This document shows, piece after piece, positions 1 to 10,853 of a stretch of DNA of 64,000 bases. A model generated the notes under the pieces. It saw only the letters and a list, made by a program, of their open reading frames with translations. It ran no database searches and was not told where the DNA came from. The stretch is from Urechis unicinctus (lineage: Eukaryota; Annelida; Polychaeta; Xenopneusta; Urechidae). Position 1 is the first letter of the stretch. The number at the start of each line of letters is the position of its first letter. Where the stretch lies: NCBI GenBank assembly GCA_034190875.2, contig CM067350.1:20012269-20076268 (forward strand), given 5' to 3'. The position numbers and the translations under genes were made by a program.

Positions 1-2030
1 CAGCTTGTTGTTATTTGTCGCCTGTTTCGAAAGCAATTACGACAACACATCTGCTGTAAATGCATTCAGGCTTAGTAGTATTGTGACAGTGGAGTGTTAT
101 TACCGTAATATTATTGATGGTCTTCTACGCAACGAGCGAATGTAAGCGTCTCATAAATTTGAGCTCTGGTTGGGTTTGAATGATAGTCGATCTAAACTGC
201 CATGCAGAAAATGTCATAATCTATCTAGTTATTTATTCTAGACAATTGTTTTACCATTTGTTTAGTCTGATGAATGGCGAACCAACATTCATTGTACCAA
301 ATTATTGTATTAAGCACGCAACAGCACAGTCGGTAATTTTCTGGGTTAAGGATATTGCTCATCTATCGGCAAACGACTCGACAATGACACGGGTTTCTGA
401 AACATATTTCATTGGACGCAAATACAGTTTCTTATACCGTTCAACACCAGTATTGCTGTGCACCTGGACAAATATATTTGTACCCAGGAACAGTCGTCTG
501 GAGAATAGGACACACATAGTGGTCAGGGTACAGATTCAAACGGTAAAACATTGTGCTTTTCATTCAAACATGAACACATAGTGAGGGAATACTTATATTC
601 ATGTGATATTAAGTGCATTTTAGAAGAAATTATTCGCAGTTCAATCCCGGTATTCGCGGTTTGAAAAAAGAAGATCCATGTACGTAGATCGAAAGCTAAT
701 ATATATCATGACTTTCAGATCTATGCAAGTGGGCTTTAATGTCGTTTGACGACAACATGCGTTATGGTAGTGACTATTTTAAGACTGGCCTTTATTTACC
801 GAAAACGACCATAGTTAGGTTGACACACATAATCATGGCCGACGGCTTCGTACAATTTTACTTTAAAAAGATTATGCATTTGAGCAACACCGACGAGGTA
901 TTATGCAGAGCAGTGTGAAAATATGTAAGATAACAACGTGGTTGCAAAGAACCTCCTGGACACACTCACCATTCTGTCATTGACCGCAGCATTCCCCTTA
1001 TTTGACAGAAAGCGCACTGAGAAGATGTAATGATGCTGGTAGGTAAAAGTACAAAGGCACAACTTAGCATCGTCATGAAGAAGATGCATTATGAAAACAT
1101 CAAGCATCGATATCGTTATAGCATGGAATAGCTTCATATGTTTCTGGGAACATATTCCATCCGGATGATGCATTATCAAAGCGCAAAATAGTGTCTAAGT
1201 TATATTCAGTGATAAAGTAAGTTATCTACCCAATGTCAGAAAGCTAAGTGAGGTTTGACCTGATACGTTGATAACATTTTCGTTTTAATATTATAATAAA
1301 CACGTATTGTGCAAACGTGCAAGCTCAGAAATCTCCACAAAAAAAATATCGCAACAAAGAAAATTTGAACAGGTACATTATAATATGCTGTTTGGTGATC
1401 GGAAAAGCCAGCTTTCATAGTTGGAGCATTAAGATTCATATCAATAGGCAGTTTTAAATGCCTAGCAATACCTGAAACAGATTGGCAAGCATGTTTCTGG
1501 AAATCAAACTGCTAAGTGTGGCTTCCGGATAATTTGTTTCTGACAATGTCAAAGCTGAAAATAAGCAAAGATCTAAACATAAAACCACAGTTTTTTTGAC
1601 ATGGGCAGCACAGTTATTTGTAACTAAGCTTGTAACTATTGCCATCAAAATAGCAGTGCCGATTCTACTCCGTATCTGATTTAAAAAAAACCTTGACTTA
1701 AAGAAAGCTGTAATTTTCAGTCAAGCGAAACTTTTATAGAAATTTATGCAATTATTTTATATTTGTTTTATATTTATGTGTTTATACACAAAGAATAGAC
1801 GTCCGGATAACCAGTGTTTAATGTGTACAACAATGTTACGACTATATAAGCACCATGATGCATCCTGCAAGAAAATGATACATCATTCTAAATGGACTAC
1901 CGTCGCAATGTAGTTCAATGTGTCCGGTTTCCATTACATTGCTTCTAGAAGAACACATGTGTTTACTCATAACTACATTCCATCCGCAATAATACATTTG
2001 TCAGTTTTCACGAATAACAGTCGCCAGAAA
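1..2030. other. Intergenic stretch, no gene recognised
   Basis: I see no gene here. The longest open frame (180-581, plus, 133 codons) has no recognisable domain, a residue mix that looks like translated AT-rich noise, and no splice or promoter context I can defend. Shorter minus-strand frames at 901-1,179, 1,236-1,439 and 1,454-1,648 are equally featureless. No tRNA fold, microsatellite or transposon terminus is evident. A non-coding or intronic role cannot be excluded. Confidence 0.6.
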
Positions 2031-2498
2031 TATCATTCCCAGTCCATATTGGGTTGATAAGCGGATACAAATGATTGATCTGGTTGGAATTATTTCACAG
2101 CTGTCTATACGAAAACACGACAAGCTGCACTTGAAAGCATACCTACTTGGTAGGGAAATCAAATAAATAGAACTATATATCATGAAGTAGGCCTGTGTGA
2201 GGAATATTCATATAAAATTAAAATTGGACTGGATTCAATATCATATGATTTACATATGTATTCCAAAGACATCATACGAACAACAAACATATGACAATTA
2301 ATTTGGCTATTCATCACTGTCTAATAACGCTTCACACACCTCATCAAATATTGTGCATATGGTCAAACATTGAGTAGTTTACTATTGCAGAAATCATTTT
2401 GTGAACCAAACAGTACAGTGACAGGGTAAATAATTAGCCTTTGTTATTGGTCACGTATCGGTATCGTGTTATTGTTATGAGCCACAACAAAAAATTCT
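2031..2498. repeat. Imperfect tandem duplication, copy 1 (period about 479 bp)
   Basis: This block aligns along its length with 2,513-2,990. Shared anchors in the same order include TTGATAAGCGGATA-like sequence near 2,052, ATTTCACAGCT near 2,090, CTACTTGGTAG near 2,142, GAGGAATATTC near 2,199, GATTCAATATCATATG near 2,231, CGCTTCACACACCTC near 2,327 and GTGAACCAAACAG near 2,400. The copies differ by many substitutions and small indels, so the duplication is old. No coding capacity is shared between copies. Confidence 0.85.
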
Positions 2499-2512
2499 GT
2501 TGTGTGCTTTTC

Positions 2513-2990
2513 ACCTCTCAGCCCAAATTGGGATGATAAGCGGATAAAAAAGATCAATACTTGTTGGAAATATTTCACAGCTTCACATATGAATATAAGA
2601 CAAGATGTCCTTGAAAGCATGTCTACTTGGTAGTTGAAATCAAATAAACAGACCTATATATCAGTAGGTCTTTGTGAGGAATATTCGTAAAAAATTAAAA
2701 TTTGACTAGATTCAATATCATATGGTTTACATTTGTATTTCTAAGACATAATACAAACAACAAATAGATGAAAAATTTATTTGGCAATTTAACGCTGTTA
2801 TCGAACGCTTCACACACCTCTTTCATGAATCAAGTATTGAGCATATGGTCGAACATTAAGTAGTTTCCTAATATAGAGATCATTTTGTGAATCGAACAGA
2901 AAAGTGAAAGGGTAAATTACTAGATATTAAATATAAGCCATTGTTATTAAGCACATATCGGTATTATGTTTTTGTAAGAAGCCACAATAA
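2513..2990. repeat. Imperfect tandem duplication, copy 2
   Basis: This is the second copy of the unit at 2,031-2,498, in the same orientation. The anchor ATTGGG lies at 2,048 in copy 1 and 2,527 in copy 2, giving a 479-bp period. It ends near GCCACAATAAAA (about 2,990), matching GCCACAACAAAA near 2,483. Fourteen bases of unrelated sequence separate the copies. It may be a two-copy remnant of a long-period satellite or a local duplication. Confidence 0.85.
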
Positions 2991-3111
2991 AATATATCAG
3001 TAAATGTGTGACATGTCGATAAACATTAAATTTGTAGTACAAGCAACATACACGATCAGTTTTAAAAGTGCAACGTTTTAGTATGTTATTAGTCCGGGAA
3101 TACTTTTGATT

Positions 3112-4686
3112 GCCCTCATCAAGCACATATCAAGCCAGTGAATGTGCATGTGTCGATGTGTATATGTGTTTTTGATGCATCATTGAACCTCTCTTGACAA
3201 ATGCTGGTCATTACTCTGCATTTCAAACTGATTGAAGGCAATATAAGTGATTGACGTACAGCTTCTCGTTTATATAACAGAATATTCCATTAGCTGACGA
3301 GCATGGATTCAATATATCATTTCACGTTGCTTGTGTCCCCGGACGCTAACGTAATGCAGCAGTCAGAAACATATCATTGCAATGATGTGATAACCATATC
3401 AATATATACAGTTGCTCGCCGCCTATGATATTTAATTAGGGTATTACAAGAACTGAGCTCATTCGTTTGCAAATCTCCTTGTCAAACAGCAACGCCAGCT
3501 ATGCATCCCATTGTAAAGAGTGGCTGCCGCGTGGAAGCAAGTTTCTTACTGTGTGACTCTTAACTGCCCTACATCGTCTGACGAGGGCGCACCTTGCTAA
3601 ATGTTTCGTGCTAACTATAGACAGCAATAGTTCTTTGATCGCATATCAGCACCACGTGTAATCGTCAGCGCGACGTGTACAAATGTGTAAGAACGACTGA
3701 AGCTCTTACAAATGTTCGTGAAATGAGACATATTGATGTTTTATTAAAATCCTCGCTGATGCAACCCCTCGATTGACATTATGGCTTATTTGACCTTATC
3801 ACAGTTAAAATTCACAACAGTTAGCGCCCGTTACCATAAGAAACCGATCGTGGCTTTAGGTTTCACATGTGCCCATGAACTACGTTTTCGCCCTGATATT
3901 GCGATGCATGCTTTCATAACGATATCGTACAAATCCGCCTCAAAGCTGTTGAAATAACTTGCTGCAGCAGAATCAAAGAGATATCAAGACATCCTGACCT
4001 CGAAGTCGGACGGTGATTAAAGGTGATGCCGATTGGATGGTGTTTGAGTATTTATTATGTATGATAAGTCAGACGACTGCGTGACACAGGGTGCTGACCG
4101 CATGATAGGTAATCAATGCGTCTACCATCTTACCATTGAAGATATATTTCCTGTGAGTGCCTGGTCTTAAACACATAAACTTGTGGTACTTGGCTTTACT
4201 TCTGTCGCCATCAACCTGCAAAATAGCCCATTCAGTATTTGAGTACATCTGAATATGAGCGTCCTGGCATTCTTTGCACCAGGAATAGTATGCATGATTA
4301 ACCATATAAGGTATTACTTACACATTTGGGGTATGCCCTAGTCACGCGGCAACGTTAATGGTACATCCCATAATACACAGTAACGATGAAGTCGATGTCA
4401 CCAAACCTAACTAGTGCTTGGAGTACACTAAATGACAGACCTTTGTTTAAATTTGTTTCAGGCCGGCCCTTTTAATTCATCGGTCACTCGTTATACCAAA
4501 TAGCAGGTTCCATTCTAACAGTAAAATAACTGTAAAACAGGTCCACTTTATGGCTTCAATACTTCTAATAATGACAAACGGTCCGTAGTATGGGTTATAC
4601 ATGATGCCTATTGATACGACCCATCGCCGGGGCTTCATAAAGCACTCATAGATGCGAAGCAAAATGGTGCAATTCAATTACATATC
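3112..4686. repeat. Diverged direct repeat block, copy 1
   Basis: This block matches 10,854-12,709 in the same orientation, beginning at GCCCTCATC (3,112 versus 10,854) and ending at TTACATATC (4,686 versus 12,709). Shared anchors include GCATGGATTCAATATATCAT (3,302 and 11,039), TATGCATCCCATTG (3,499 and 11,288), AGCACCACGTGTA (about 3,648 and 11,438), CTACGTTTTCGCCCTGATAT (about 3,880 and 11,531) and GGGGCTTCATAAAGCAC (about 4,629 and 12,653). Copy 1 has about 150 bp near 3,665-3,850 that copy 2 lacks. Divergence looks substantial, so the duplication is old. It shows no LTR-like terminal TG/CA pair. Confidence 0.85.
4069..4305 (-). other. Possible coding remnant inside repeat block copy 1 (unrecognised)
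   Basis: A 78-codon open frame begins at 4,305 and contains a CxxC pair (WCKEC, near residues 9-13) and a charged segment VDGDRSKAKYHKF around residues 31-43. The residue mix is more protein-like than neighbouring chance frames. The corresponding part of copy 2 (about 11,700-11,960) keeps YSWCKKC but then runs into stops, so the frame is not conserved between copies. I do not recognise a family. It could be a broken exon, part of an unidentified transposon, or chance. No function is proposed. Confidence 0.15.
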
Positions 4687-6734
4687 TATTTATCGCTGAG
4701 ATAATGCTGCAGATATACTCCATTATCAGTGGAACGGGAGGGTGAAAGGGTATTGTTTGCTTTAACTTGTATTGATCTATTGTTGATAAAATTGTGTATC
4801 CATTTTAACGCTAATCCTGTAATACCAAGTTTTTGTGCTTTTATTTCTAAAGCGGGTCTATTTACCATATCAAAGGCTTTTGTAATGTCTAAAAAGATCG
4901 CAGGGGTTTTGTTTTTCGTTACAAATCCTTTATTGATTGCAGCGGTAATTTGAAAAATATTGTCAGTAGTACTATGATGAGGTCAAAAAGCTGTTAGATT
5001 TGGGTTGTAGAGATTATTATGTTCGAAGTGCCATGTGATTCTGTTGTTTAAAACAGTTTCAAATATTTCGGAGGCAACTGATGTTAGGCTAATGGGGCGA
5101 TATGAGGTTGGGGTGTGTGGGTTCTGAATAGATTTAAGTATGGGGTCAATTATAGAGGAATTCCAGGAGGGAGGGCTTATGGATGATTGCCAGAGTTGGT
5201 TAAACATTTGCAGGAGTACCTCTAGGAAGTTTGTTGGAAGGTGATTGAAAAAGGAGTATATGAGTAGATCTTTGCCTGGGGCTGTGTTTTTGTATTTGTT
5301 GACAGCTTTAGTGAGATCTGTAAAGGAAAAGGGTTCGATGGTAGGTGAATTTGGATTAGTTTCAATGGGTTCTGAATTTATGGGGTTGAAATATGTAGGA
5401 CTATTGTTATTTGAACTTATTTCTGCAAAATAAGAGACTAAAGTGTCTGATATTTGTTGATTATTTTCTGTATAAAGGTTATTGTTTGGGTTTTGGATTG
5501 GTGGAATATTAGTGTTAGGGTAATTTCCTTTGAGGATATTGACAGTTTTCCACAGTTCTTTTAAATTTGGTTTGTTTAGGGAGGAGCATTTATTTTGCCA
5601 AAAGGATAGCTTTGCTTGTTTAAGTGTGTATTTGACTTTTGCTGTAAGTCTTTTTGGTTGAATTTTGTTTTCTAAAGTTTCATTATGATAGTATTTGTTG
5701 CTGGCTTTGTTTCTTTCTTTGATTATGAGGGTACAGTTAGGATTCTACCAAGGATGGGATTTTAGTTGTTCACGGTGATTAGCATTTAGAGGAATGGCTT
5801 GTTGAGCTATTTGCATCAGTTTATCATAGAACTTATCGTAAGAGGTAAGGGGGTTTGAAGAAATTATTTGATTATTGATGTTTTGCTTGCAGAGTTTTTG
5901 AAACAAGGACCAATTAGCTGTTTTAATATTCCACTTGTGTGGTGGGGGGGGGGCGTTGTGGTGGAAGGAGTTAGGTGAATTTGGTTTATTATTTGTGATT
6001 GAAATGATAGAATGATCACTTCCCATTGTATTGTGGGTATTTTAAAATCAAAATTTGCGTGATATATCTTGGGATGTAAGTATAAGATCTAATATGTTTT
6101 AACCATTAATATAGAAGTGTTTGGGGGAGCTATCATTATGGAGGGTAATGTCATTAGCTTGTATTATTTTAAAAAGAGCATTTCCTTTAGTATTTGAACT
6201 TGGGTGGTGCCAAAAGCGATGATAGGCATTAAAATCCCCAGCTATTATGTTTCTCGGAATGTTAACTATTGGCTGATATTGTTTTGGGTCTACAGTGTAG
6301 GATTTGTCATACACATTTGAGATGTGGTACATTTGATTAAAAATGTTGATTTCAATTACTTGGTGCTCGATTTCTGATTCAGGGTTTATTAATTTTATAT
6401 GGGATGTTTTTATTTAAAAGTATAGCTAGGCCTCCATGATTAGCTGATGTTCTGTCTTTCCTTGATATATAATAATTTCAAAAGTGGGGTTTATGATTGG
6501 GTTTTAAAAATGTTTCTTGGAGACATATTAGATTAGGTTTGGGATAAGTTTTAATTAGGTATTGGTGAATTCAGGTAGTTTGGTTTGAAGGCTTTGACAG
6601 TTCCATGACCAAACAGTTATATTTTGCTCTTTAGATTGAAAGTTGGGCCTAAAAGGTTGCTCTGGTTTGGAATAGGAAAGGAAATTTAATAGGAGGGAGA
6701 TGATGAGTAGAGATAATATAAATAAGTTGGCCAT
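4687..6734 (-). pseudogene. LINE A ORF2 remnant: EEP endonuclease plus partial reverse transcriptase
   Basis: In an active element this protein nicks target DNA and reverse-transcribes the element RNA. The ATG at 6,732-6,734 is followed by a hydrophobic stretch (residues 4-19, LFILSLLIISLLLNFL). The EEP domain then begins at WSWNCQSL (about 6,585-6,611). Further EEP motifs are CLQET (6,511-6,525), GDFNAYHRFW (6,210-6,239) and GSDHSII (6,003-6,023). RT follows: SYRPISLTSV (5,076-5,105), motif A FLDITKAFD (4,869-4,895), GITGLALKWIHNF (about 4,788-4,826) and a motif B start (NGV near 4,716). The catalytic YADD box is missing because the copy ends first. In-frame stops include 6,555-6,557, 6,099-6,101 and 4,983-4,985 (a TGA where related proteins have Arg, as CGA-to-TGA decay would give). 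A frameshift lies between about 6,350 and 6,550. Confidence 0.85.
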
Positions 6735-6775
6735 GGAGTTATAAGGAATTTGACAATGGGAGGTAATTTTTATGT

Positions 6776-7185
6776 TTAGACTGAAGATGGTTGATTGAGG
6801 TATTTATAGATTTGGCTGGTTACAGTATAATGATAGTTAATAGCATGAGTTAGGGTTTGTACCGGAATGGCGACTTTGAGAAGTTCATAGGCGATTGCCA
6901 TTAGGGTTTTTGCTTTGGTATCTGATGAGAGGTGAGAAGAGAGGATGGCGGTAGAGAGGTAAACAAAATCTGCCAGTTAGGTGGCTGAGAAGGGTTGTGG
7001 TGTTACATTTGGTGTTTGGGTGGCAGAAGAGGTGGGAGTGGAACGGTGTTTTGGAGTAGTAGGAGAGGGAGAGGGTTTGGGAAGGTTTAAAGGGAGGCTT
7101 TGCGGTTTTGGGAGGACAAGGTATTGAAGGCGAAGCAGGTTTAGGTGAATGAGTTGAACGGGAATTGTTGTTGTTGTTGGATTCG
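6776..7185 (-). pseudogene. LINE A ORF1 C-terminal remnant
   Basis: Upstream of ORF2, the minus strand encodes an Asn/Pro/Ser/Thr-rich linker (about 7,180-6,980, with a likely frame change near 7,080). It is followed by a compact, helix-prone tail that includes FVYLSTAILSSHL and AIAYELLKVAIPVQTLTHAI and ends at a TAA at 6,776-6,778. One in-frame TAA interrupts it at 6,977-6,979. The stop sits 41 bp before the ORF2 ATG, a layout typical of two-ORF LINEs, which is why I assign it to ORF1. ORF1 proteins of this group usually bind the element RNA. The N-terminal part, including any zinc knuckles, is absent at the junction with LINE B. Confidence 0.65.
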
Positions 7186-7192
7186 GGAATTA

Positions 7193-9436
7193 GAGTCGCT
7201 TATAGTGACAGAGACCATGTGCGACGTTGAACGGGAATGTCAAATCCCAAGCCTTATGAAACCCCATGCAAATGTCGATTTCACTTATGAAAGTGACATG
7301 TCGCATGCCAGATCGTCACTTGATCCCTTAATGGTTTCAGAGAATCTAGAGTCATCAATTGCAAGCTATGAATGCATTCATGATGGTGACAATATGTCGG
7401 ATCATAGTCCGGTTATCTTAAAATTGTACTTACCATCGGGTACTAAACGGTAGTGGAAGAGCGCAAAGGGTAATGACATTGATTTGTACAAGGACAACCT
7501 GCGTAAAATGTTGGCTAATGTGGATGTTCCACCGAAAGTTTTATCATGCGCGAACCCAAGTTGTTGCGAGCATGTTGAAAAAATTGATCAATTTCACGAT
7601 GACATAATTCATGCTTTCGTGGCATCGTCTCTCTGCAGTATTCTTGCTAACCGACTTTAGAAACGCCCGGCTGGGTGGCCCGACGAAGTCCAATCCCTGA
7701 AAAATCAATCAATATTTTGGTGCCGCTTGTGGCGAAAGAATGGTTGCCCTTCTACCGGGACAATTAAAGATATAATGCTTAAGGCTAAAAAAGACTACCA
7801 AAAGAAATCACGTAACGTCATGCGTAAGCAAGACAAATGCCAACTGGCAAATGCACTTCTGATCATGTCATAACCGTTAAGCAGGACGAATCCGCAGAAC
7901 TTGAAACCAGGCAAAACCGATGGTAATTCTGAAATCAACTCTGATCACATTAAGAATGCCTGTCAAGTATTGTTTGTTCATATCTCACTGTTATTTAATG
8001 CAATGCTTTTGCATGCATATGCTCCACCGGGTATGTTGCATTCCACGCTGATATCTATACCAAAGAATAGAAAGAAATCGTTGAATAATAGTGATAATTA
8101 CAGGTCCATAGCAATCAGTAGTATTTTGGGAAAATTACTTGATAATATTATATTAACATCCCAGAGTGACGCTCTGAAAACTAGCGATCTGAAATTCGGT
8201 TTCAAACAGTCACACTCTACCACTCATTGCACGCTTGTTTTGCAAGATATTGTTGATCACTTTGTAACTCAGGGGTCAACTTGTTTTGTAATTCTATTGG
8301 ACGCATCTAAAGCATTTGATCATGTGAATTATGTGAAATCATTTGCGCTTCTCAGGCAGAAAGGACTCTGTCCAACAATATGTAAATTACTCACAAATAT
8401 ATATACACACGTCAGAATCTGAAAGTCCGATGGAATGCTTCTAGCTCTGAGCCTTTTATTTGCACGGATGGTGTTAAGCAAGGCGCAGTTCTTTCGCCAT
8501 TATTATTTTGTGTATATATCGATGAATTACTAAGGCGCCTTCGAAGAGCTAATGTTGGATGTCATATGGGCCATCATTATATGGGTGCTTTGAGTTATGC
8601 TGATGAAGTTTCACTCATTGCACCTTCAGTCACAGCGGCTTAGACAATGCTTAGAATATGCAAGGAATTTTCGAAAAAATACTGTTCAGTTCAATTCTGC
8701 AAAAAGCCGGTTGCTTGCATTCAATGCTTACGACAGTCCAGTATATTTAACACTAAATGATGAATTAATTGTACAAGAGAAACAAGCTGTTCACTCGGGA
8801 AGTAATTTTAGTTATTATGCGAATTTGATTAATACTCAGTGTGTATGTAGGGATTTGACAGCGAAAACGAATATGATTATGTCTCGCTTAAGATACTGCA
8901 ACTCTGTTATTAGAAACTCACTATTTGAAGTATACCGTAGTAGTTTGTTTGGGTCGGCGATGTGGAGTTCAAAACCAAACCAGCTGCTCAAATTGTGTTG
9001 TGTTTGGAGGAGGTGTATTCGAACTATATGGAAATTAGACTCCAGAACATGTTCAAAGTATTTACAATTCATTTCGGGAAAATTGCCCATTAGAAATCAT
9101 CTGATGTTGCGCTTCGTCACTTTCTTTCAAAAGTGCCTGAGGAGCCCCAATGTTTTAGTATCCTATGTAAGTAGATGTTGTTTCCATAGCAGAACAATTG
9201 TTAGCGATAATGTTCGAACAATAATGCATGCCCTGAACATCAATAATTGTTATTTATTACAGCATAGTGAATGCATAAAGGACTCCAGCTATAAGATTAC
9301 ACCACCAGGTAATTCTGAATATGAGAATATTGCCATGCTCATAAAGAAGCTGTTTTCTATTAGAGATGGGGATTCATTATCAGTGCTTACCCGACATGAA
9401 GCTAAAGCTCTGTTAAAGGAATTGTGTTTATCGTAA
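7193..9436 (+). pseudogene. LINE B ORF2 remnant: EEP end, reverse transcriptase, C-terminal domain
   Basis: Motifs in order: VDFTYES (about 7,274-7,294) and the terminal endonuclease box SDHSPV (7,397-7,414); a Cys-containing linker (about 7,454-7,870); RT NYRSIAISS (8,096-8,122), GFKQSHST (8,198-8,221), motif A LLDASKAFD (8,294-8,320), motif B GVKQGAVLSPLLF (8,470-8,508) and motif C YADE (8,596-8,607), where active elements have YADD. The C-terminal domain runs from about 8,640 to the TAA at 9,434-9,436. Stops interrupt the frame at 7,451-7,453, near 7,658 and near 7,880. The catalytic B-C segment lies in a different frame (shifts near 8,410 and 8,635). The altered motif C and multiple breaks rule out activity. 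Confidence 0.85.
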
Positions 9437-9519
9437 CTGATTTACTTGTTTATTCGTTCTCGTGTGTGTTTTTTGCTGTTGAAGCAAATAATAATGTTTC
9501 TGTACACCTGCTGTGCGAA

Positions 9520-9546
9520 AATAAAGATTATCATTATTATTATATT
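9520..9546 (+). promoter_or_regulatory. LINE B 3' end: AATAAA and ATT-rich tail
   Basis: About 83 bp after the LINE B stop codon there is an AATAAA hexamer (9,520-9,525), immediately followed by an ATTATCATTATTATTAT-type tail. Short microsatellite-like tails instead of poly(A) are characteristic of CR1/L2-type LINE 3' ends. This marks the element's 3' boundary and supports the plus-strand orientation. Confidence 0.7.
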
Positions 9547-10853
9547 ACTCGCCTTGTGTACAATCATTGATGTTTATTCATGTAAGCGCTTTCCTACAAA
9601 AGAGGGGCAACTTCCATTAAAAAGACGAATTGCACCATTCGAATTTCATACACTTGTTAACTCATGTGATATTGACTACAATATGTGTTTCATTACTTGT
9701 TAGGATTCCTCTTGCTCGTTTGCCGAGAGTCATAGCACGTACATATGACAGCCAAAGAGAAGGCATCTGCAGACAGCAACACTGGGCTCTATAAGGCCAA
9801 GTTATTGCGCTGTAGCCAACAACTATGGCATACAGCACATATGCAATTATTCAGTAAAGTGTTTTTGAATGGTAATACCGTTCCAGAGAACAGGGTGTGT
9901 TCTTTGTTTTATTCGGTTTTGCGTTGATTGAGACATTCGCGTTCCGTCGTTCTTTCCAAAGGCAAATGTAGCCGAACGACTCCTAGCTGCTATTCCTGAC
10001 ATCGACTTGGTGTGATTATTAATCCAACATTGTGTTCCACAAGATAACATTTAATATACAGGTTTTAATGCTAATAAATACGTTGTGATGGGCAATTCTG
10101 CCTCGGTATTGGTTTAATTGAGATCTATAATTAACATGCTGGTAAATTTTGGAGACCAAACCTAGTTTAAAAACTGCTTAGATACAATTTCTTAGATTGC
10201 ACGCCTATATTAGAAAAGTCTGTCAATTAAAGATTCTTTTATTTTGACGCAAAAATAAAAAAGATATAATTTATTTCAAGACAGGTAATTTCGTATATAT
10301 ATATTGCCCCTGATTTCAAGTCCCTGTTCTAAAGTAAGCTGTTCTAGTTTTAGGAGTAATATGCACTTAGCACGGAAAGGCAAGACTCAATATTGTCGAC
10401 GAGACGGCCATATACACGTTATTGCCACGTGGTAATCAACCTGATGAATATGTCTAAGAACTAGAACATCACTTACACCCACTAGAATGGCCTTTAGTGG
10501 TGCCTTACTTCCCTTGATTAGTTGGAGAGTCCAGAAAAGTAGCTCCATCAGGCATGGAGGAACATGACCTGTGAAGTGATTGCCTTTAAGAAAAGCCGCT
10601 GCTCAAGTAAAAGCGGGCGATTGGGTCTTGATACACTTGCAGCATTAGATTATATACATAAATTATTATATCTATGGATTTGCGTTAACTTCCATGATTG
10701 CAAGGTTTGTTCATGAGACATGCGTAGCGTGTGGTGTTTGGCATAACGTTATGTGCCAATACACGAAATAAAATCATATTACTATCAGCTCAAAAATTAC
10801 ATAACATTGCCCTTATATTGCAAATTCATCGTAATAGGCACAATTATTAGTGA
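9547..10853. other. Unique-looking stretch without gene
   Basis: This lies between the LINE B tail and repeat block copy 2. Short open frames at 9,745-9,927 (plus) and 9,847-10,050 (minus) have no recognisable domain. There is no continuation of LINE A here, so LINE B did not simply insert into LINE A and split it. No RNA gene or transposon end is evident. Confidence 0.6.

Larger units (their letters stand above)
4687..7185 (-). mobile_element. LINE A: APE-type non-LTR retrotransposon, Jockey/I-like, lacking its 3' half
   Basis: Read on the minus strand from about 7,185, this element carries the C-terminal end of ORF1, a 41-bp spacer, then ORF2 with an endonuclease and the first half of a reverse transcriptase. 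It stops at 4,687, just after RT motif B. The remaining RT, C-terminal domain, 3' UTR and tail are absent. LINEs usually lose their 5' end, so a 3' loss points to a later deletion, recombination or duplication breakpoint. The break coincides exactly with the end of repeat block copy 1. The 5' side abuts LINE B. The coding sequence carries several stops and at least one frameshift, so the copy is dead. Clade placement (Jockey/I group) is by motif style only. Confidence 0.85.
7186..9546 (+). mobile_element. LINE B: 5'-truncated APE-type non-LTR retrotransposon (CR1/L2-like)
   Basis: On the plus strand this copy retains the end of the EEP endonuclease, a linker, the reverse transcriptase, the C-terminal domain, a short 3' UTR and an ATT-rich tail. 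The 5' truncation inside the endonuclease is the usual outcome of incomplete target-primed reverse transcription. The exact 5' junction with LINE A is placed at about 7,185 because minus-strand ORF1-like coding ends there and plus-strand endonuclease-like coding starts near 7,193. No target-site duplication could be identified. Several stops and at least two frame changes show it is long dead. Clade is inferred from protein style; a Rex/Jockey relative is possible. Confidence 0.85.

Noticed and set aside
180-581. 133-codon open frame on the plus strand as a host gene
   Set aside because: No recognisable domain, no conserved partner, and residue composition like translated AT-rich noise; length is within chance for this base composition.
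632-660. tRNA T-arm-like motif (GTTCAATCC) suggesting a tRNA or SINE
   Set aside because: Flanking bases do not pair into a T-stem and no A-box or acceptor stem was found upstream.
4729-5433. Plus-strand open frames inside LINE A
   Set aside because: They lie antisense to the clear reverse transcriptase coding sequence and are its shadows.
8836-9090. Minus-strand open frame inside LINE B
   Set aside because: Antisense shadow of the LINE B C-terminal domain.
9745-10050. Open frames on both strands downstream of LINE B
   Set aside because: Short, overlapping on opposite strands and without any recognisable motif; treated as chance.
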